Source: Bacteroidales bacterium UBA5235
GTDB taxonomy: Bacteria; Bacteroidota; Bacteroidia; Bacteroidales; VadinHA17
DNA: 8,544 bases
Reading direction: 5' to 3'
Assembly (NCBI GenBank): GCA_002409145.1
Contig: DHUL01000093.1
Location: 7,297 to 15,840 of the forward strand
The notes under the pieces were generated by a model. It was given only the letters and a program-made list of their open reading frames with translations, made no database searches and had not been told where the DNA came from. Positions within the stretch are counted from its first letter, which is position 1, and each line of letters begins with the position of its first letter. Shown here one piece after another: positions 5,981 to 8,544 of this stretch. The position numbers were made by a program, and so were the translations under genes.

Positions 5981-7552
5981 TCAAACCATCACGTAACCTT
6001 TTGCAATAGCTGTATACTCCTCCACCTGTTGTTGCACCCAGTCTTTGTCCCTGCCCAGTTCCCCGGCCATAATCCCGGCCACTTTTGGCGCCAGGGATAT
6101 CGACTGCTTTGCGTCAAGATAGAGGACCCTCACCCTGCGGGCGAGCACGTCATCAACAGTGCGTGCCATTTCCTTGCGTACTGCCCAGATGACCTCCCCG
6201 GCGGTAAAATCCGACTCGCTATTCAGTTTCTCTGCCCATTCGGGATTTTGCTTCTGCATCTGCCTCAGTTCATCAAGGTCGCTGCCGTAGATGTACATCC
6301 TGTTGGACCTGTCAGGATTTTCAAGATAGCCGTGGATCTTCAGGTCTTTGGTACGGCATTCCCTGAACGGAAGCTTCCTTGCCCTGATTCCTGCATTCAC
6401 CGTATCCTCTGCCATTTTGCGGTAGGTGGTCCATTTACCCCCGGTAATGGTTACCAGTCCCGACGGGGAGACGAGCATCTTGTGGCTGCGTGATATTTCC
6501 TTTGTTTTAGCTCCGTCACTGTCATGCTTTGGTGCCGCCAGGGGGCGCAGGCCGGCAAATACGCACAGTACGTCGCTGCGCTGCGGCTTTTTCTCGAGAT
6601 ACCTGCCTGCGGTCTCGAGGATAAAGTCAACTTCCTCATCGAGGGCTTTGGGCTCAAGCACAAATTCCTTAACGGGAACATCAGTGGTACCAAGGATAAC
6701 GCGGTTGTGCCATGGCACACCAAACATTACCCTTCCGTCACTTGTCTTTGGAATCATTATGGCGTCATCACCCCCGAGGAAACTCCTGTCAACGACAAGG
6801 TGAACACCCTGGCTTGGCCTCACCATAGGCTTCTCCTCCGGGTTGTCCATCCTGATTATGCTGTCAACAAAGATCCCTGTGGCATTGACAATGCATCTGC
6901 CCTCAGCAGTGAAGTGTGTTCCGTCAAGCTCATCAACAGCCACTACTCCTGAAACCTGACCGTCAGAGGTTTTAAGCAACTGTATCACCTTTGTATAATT
7001 GACTACAGTGGCCCCTTTTTCGATGGCTGTCTGCATCAGGTTGACTGCCAGGCGTGAGTCATCAAACTGGCCGTCATGATAGACGACACCTCCCTTGAGA
7101 CCTTTACGGACTATCTGCGGTATCGATTTAACGACGCTGCTGCGGCTCATCGGCAGTGAGCGTCCCAGGCTCATGCCTCCCGAGAGCAGGTCGTACATGG
7201 TAAGCCCGATCGTGTAAAAGGGCTTCTCCCACCATTTGTAGTTCCCGATAATGAAACGCTGGTTCTTCACCAGGTGCGGGGCATTCCGGCGAAGATAGCC
7301 CCTCTCGCGTAACGCTTCCCTGACCAGGGCTACATCGCCCTTCTGAAGGTAACGCACCCCTCCATGAACAAGTTTGGTACTTCGTGCCGATGTTGCCTTT
7401 GCAAAATCACTCTGTTCAAGCAGCAGTGTGCTGTAACCCCTGGTAACAGCATCCACCGCTACGCCAAGACCTGTAGCGCCTCCCCCGATGATGATAAAAT
7501 CCCACTGACGCCTCTTGTCTTTCAAATCCTTTAGAAAATCTTCTCTTTCCAA
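5981..7552 (-). CDS. glpD: Glycerol-3-phosphate dehydrogenase, FAD-dependent, TTG start
   Basis: This 523-residue membrane-associated flavoenzyme oxidises sn-glycerol 3-phosphate to dihydroxyacetone phosphate and passes electrons to the quinone pool. An N-terminal FAD-binding fold shows FIIIGGGATGLG (Gly23, Gly25, Gly28) with Glu46 at the end of the second strand. The family signature SARSTKLVHGGVRYLQ follows at 55-70. The substrate-site region is VFAGLRPL (Arg336), and the second signature GGKWTTYRKMAEDT lies at 371-384. The C-terminal DAO_C helical domain covers about 400-520 (VDDVLARRVR). The length fits E. coli GlpD (501 residues). No ATG is available: an in-frame TAA lies five codons upstream of 7552 and the next methionine is Met119, past the FAD motif. 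The start is therefore the TTG at 7552-7550, with no clear Shine-Dalgarno sequence. It is the first gene of the operon. A GlpA-type catalytic subunit is less likely, as no glpB or glpC is nearby. Confidence 0.95.
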   Translation of the reverse strand: MEREDFLKDLKDKRRQWDFIIIGGGATGLGVAVDAVTRGYSTLLLEQSDFAKATSARSTKLVHGGVRYLQKGDVALVREALRERGYLRRNAPHLVKNQRFIIGNYKWWEKPFYTIGLTMYDLLSGGMSLGRSLPMSRSSVVKSIPQIVRKGLKGGVVYHDGQFDDSRLAVNLMQTAIEKGATVVNYTKVIQLLKTSDGQVSGVVAVDELDGTHFTAEGRCIVNATGIFVDSIIRMDNPEEKPMVRPSQGVHLVVDRSFLGGDDAIMIPKTSDGRVMFGVPWHNRVILGTTDVPVKEFVLEPKALDEEVDFILETAGRYLEKKPQRSDVLCVFAGLRPLAAPKHDSDGAKTKEISRSHKMLVSPSGLVTITGGKWTTYRKMAEDTVNAGIRARKLPFRECRTKDLKIHGYLENPDRSNRMYIYGSDLDELRQMQKQNPEWAEKLNSESDFTAGEVIWAVRKEMARTVDDVLARRVRVLYLDAKQSISLAPKVAGIMAGELGRDKDWVQQQVEEYTAIAKGYVMV

Positions 7553-7593
7553 TGTTATAATGGCTTAAATATGATTATTGTCAGAAAACAAGG

Positions 7594-7624
7594 TAAAATT
7601 ATGACATTAATTTTTTAAATCAAA
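7594..7624 (-). promoter_or_regulatory. Candidate promoter of the glpD operon
   Basis: Read on the minus strand, TTTG (7624-7621) is followed after 19 nt by TAATTTTA (7601-7594). The Bacteroidetes primary sigma factor consensus is TTTG about 19-21 nt before TAnnTTTG; here the upstream box is exact and the downstream box misses only the final G. Transcription would start near 7587, giving a leader of about 35 nt before the glpD start at 7552. The region is very AT-rich, so chance matches are easy, which limits confidence. Confidence 0.4.
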
Positions 7625-7663
7625 ACAAATAAGAAAGAAAAAGTAATTAAACGTAACAATTTC

Positions 7664-7677
7664 ATCTTTTTTAAGAT
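7664..7677. promoter_or_regulatory. Short inverted repeat in the divergent spacer, possible operator
   Basis: Five-base arms ATCTT (7664-7668) and AAGAT (7673-7677) flank a TTTT loop. The repeat ends 9 nt before the -33 box of the candidate deoR-type promoter, a place where a regulator of either promoter could bind. The arms are short and the DNA is AT-rich, so it may be chance. No longer palindrome was seen in the spacer. Confidence 0.2.
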
Positions 7678-7686
7678 TTTATTTTT

Positions 7687-7718
7687 CTTGTTTTATATTA
7701 CTTTTGTTTTTACATTTG
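7687..7718 (+). promoter_or_regulatory. Candidate promoter of the deoR-type gene
   Basis: CTTG (7687-7690) is followed after 20 nt by TACATTTG (7711-7718), an exact match to the Bacteroidetes -7 box TAnnTTTG with a three-of-four match at -33 and the expected spacing. Transcription would begin near 7725, about 30 nt before the ATG at 7756. It is the best promoter match in the window and does not overlap the minus-strand candidate at 7594-7624. Confidence 0.55.
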
Positions 7719-7741
7719 AATGGAAATCCGACTTGAGGTAT

Positions 7742-7746
7742 AAGGA
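7742..7746 (+). promoter_or_regulatory. Ribosome-binding site of the deoR-type gene
   Basis: AAGGA lies 9 nt before the ATG at 7756 and supports that start. It stands out because most other genes in the window lack a recognisable Shine-Dalgarno sequence. Confidence 0.5.
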
Positions 7747-7755
7747 TATAAAATC

Positions 7756-8520
7756 ATGAGAAACATTGCACAGCGCCATAAGATAATACTGGCAGAGCTT
7801 GAGAAGGAAGGTTATGTAAGGGTTCATGACCTTAGCTTACGGTTGGGAGTTTCGGAAGTTACGATTCGAAAGGATTTGAAAGAACTTGAGGAACGGAGGA
7901 TGCTGATCCGCAGTCACGGCAGTGCCGGCCAGGTTAGTTCACTGACCATTGACCGTCACATTGACGAGAAGGAGAAAGTGCAGGTAGGGGAGAAGACCAG
8001 GATTGCCGAGGCGGCTAACAGTCTGCTGGTAAAGAATGACCGGATCATTATTGCATCGGGCACAACTGTACTGGCTTTTGCACAGTATATTACAATAACT
8101 GATCCTATCACCGTGATCACACCCTCGGTAAAGGTATCACTCATCCTCAGCTACAAACCCAATATTGACATAATCCAGCTCGGCGGATCACTCCGCAAGA
8201 GCTCGGCTTCGGTCATCGGTCCTTACGCTGAGAGCCTCCTGACAGAGATGATGTGCAGCAAGCTCTTCATCGGTATTGACGGGCTCGACCTTGACCATGG
8301 CCTGACTACCAGTAATATAGCCGAGGCTCATCTCAACCAGTATATGATCAATGCGGCTCAGGAGGTGATTGTGCTGGCAGACTCCACCAAGTTCGGCAAG
8401 AGGGGCTTCGGGAAAATCTGCAATCTCAATAAGGTGCATCATATCATTACTGACCGGAACGCTCCGGGCAGTTTTATCCAGATCATCCGCGAGATGGGGA
8501 TTGAGGTGACGCTGGTGTGA
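7756..8520 (+). CDS. DeoR-family transcriptional regulator, GlpR-like
   Basis: This 254-residue protein is a DeoR-family regulator, almost always a repressor released by a phosphorylated sugar or polyol. Residues 6-57 form the winged helix-turn-helix, with the DeoR signature around VHDLSLRLGVSEVTIRKDL and recognition helix near 33-45. Residues about 75-230 are the DeoRC sensor domain, an isomerase-like fold with SGTT at 101-104, LGGSLRKSSASVIGP at 142-156, GIDGLD at 173-178 and ADSTKFGKRGF at 209-219. The length matches E. coli GlpR (252 residues), which responds to glycerol 3-phosphate. It is transcribed away from the glpD operon across a shared 203-nt spacer, the usual arrangement for a local regulator, so glycerol 3-phosphate is the likely effector; that is inference. 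The ATG at 7756 has AAGGA at 7742-7746, 9 nt upstream, the best ribosome-binding site in the window. Confidence 0.93.
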   Translation: MRNIAQRHKIILAELEKEGYVRVHDLSLRLGVSEVTIRKDLKELEERRMLIRSHGSAGQVSSLTIDRHIDEKEKVQVGEKTRIAEAANSLLVKNDRIIIASGTTVLAFAQYITITDPITVITPSVKVSLILSYKPNIDIIQLGGSLRKSSASVIGPYAESLLTEMMCSKLFIGIDGLDLDHGLTTSNIAEAHLNQYMINAAQEVIVLADSTKFGKRGFGKICNLNKVHHIITDRNAPGSFIQIIREMGIEVTLV

Positions 8521-8544
8521 GAGGGTCTGAGAGTCTGAGGGTCT
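8521..8544 (+). repeat. Tandem 8-bp repeat, three units, reaching the window edge
   Basis: Immediately after the TGA of the deoR-type gene come three 8-bp units: GAGGGTCT (8521-8528), GAGAGTCT (8529-8536) and GAGGGTCT (8537-8544). Units one and three are identical and unit two differs by one base. The array is cut by the window end, so its true length is unknown. It does not pair with itself as a hairpin, so it is not a terminator. Confidence 0.75.

Noticed and set aside
5798..6493. 231-codon open frame on the plus strand
   Set aside because: It lies opposite the ends of the sulfatase and glpD genes, whose conserved motifs are unambiguous, and its translation shows no recognisable domain.
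1..8544. CRISPR arrays, tRNA or rRNA genes, insertion sequences
   Set aside because: No spaced direct repeats, cloverleaf-like segments, ribosomal RNA sequence, transposase motifs or terminal inverted repeats were seen on either strand.

Overview
The window looks like chromosomal DNA from a Bacteroidota (Bacteroidetes) bacterium, probably of the Bacteroidales type. The signs are several lipoprotein signal peptides, one with an acidic Cys-Lys-Asp-Asp stretch like the export signal of surface lipoproteins in this phylum; little Shine-Dalgarno signal in most gene leaders; promoter-like sequences of the TTTG / TAnnTTTG kind; and AT-rich intergenic DNA around more GC-rich genes. The species cannot be named from the sequence alone.

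Layout: from 7552 leftward to the window edge, six genes lie head to tail on the minus strand and look like one operon. In transcription order they are glpD (FAD-dependent glycerol-3-phosphate dehydrogenase, 5981-7552), a sulfatase lipoprotein (4156-5967), glpT (glycerol-3-phosphate:phosphate antiporter, 2606-4066), an exported HAD phosphatase (1671-2600), a lipoprotein glycerophosphodiester phosphodiesterase (477-1661), and the start of a lipoprotein with an IPT/TIG-like domain that runs off the left edge (1-464). Gaps are 5 to 13 nt, except for 89 nt of AT-rich DNA before glpT. Divergent from the operon, across a 203-nt AT-rich spacer (7553-7755), is a DeoR/GlpR-type repressor gene (7756-8520, plus strand). 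Three copies of an 8-bp repeat follow its stop codon and reach the right edge.

The genes fit together as a scavenging route for glycerophosphodiesters, that is, deacylated phospholipids. The phosphodiesterase would split them outside the inner membrane to sn-glycerol 3-phosphate plus an alcohol, GlpT would import the glycerol 3-phosphate in exchange for phosphate, and GlpD would oxidise it to dihydroxyacetone phosphate while passing electrons to quinone. The DeoR-type protein is the obvious candidate regulator. No glycerol kinase or glycerol facilitator is present, so this locus is built around the phosphorylated compound rather than free glycerol. The parts not explained by the textbook pathway are the sulfatase placed between glpD and glpT, the exported HAD phosphatase, and the truncated TIG-domain lipoprotein. 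Together they suggest a more complex, possibly sulfated, substrate.
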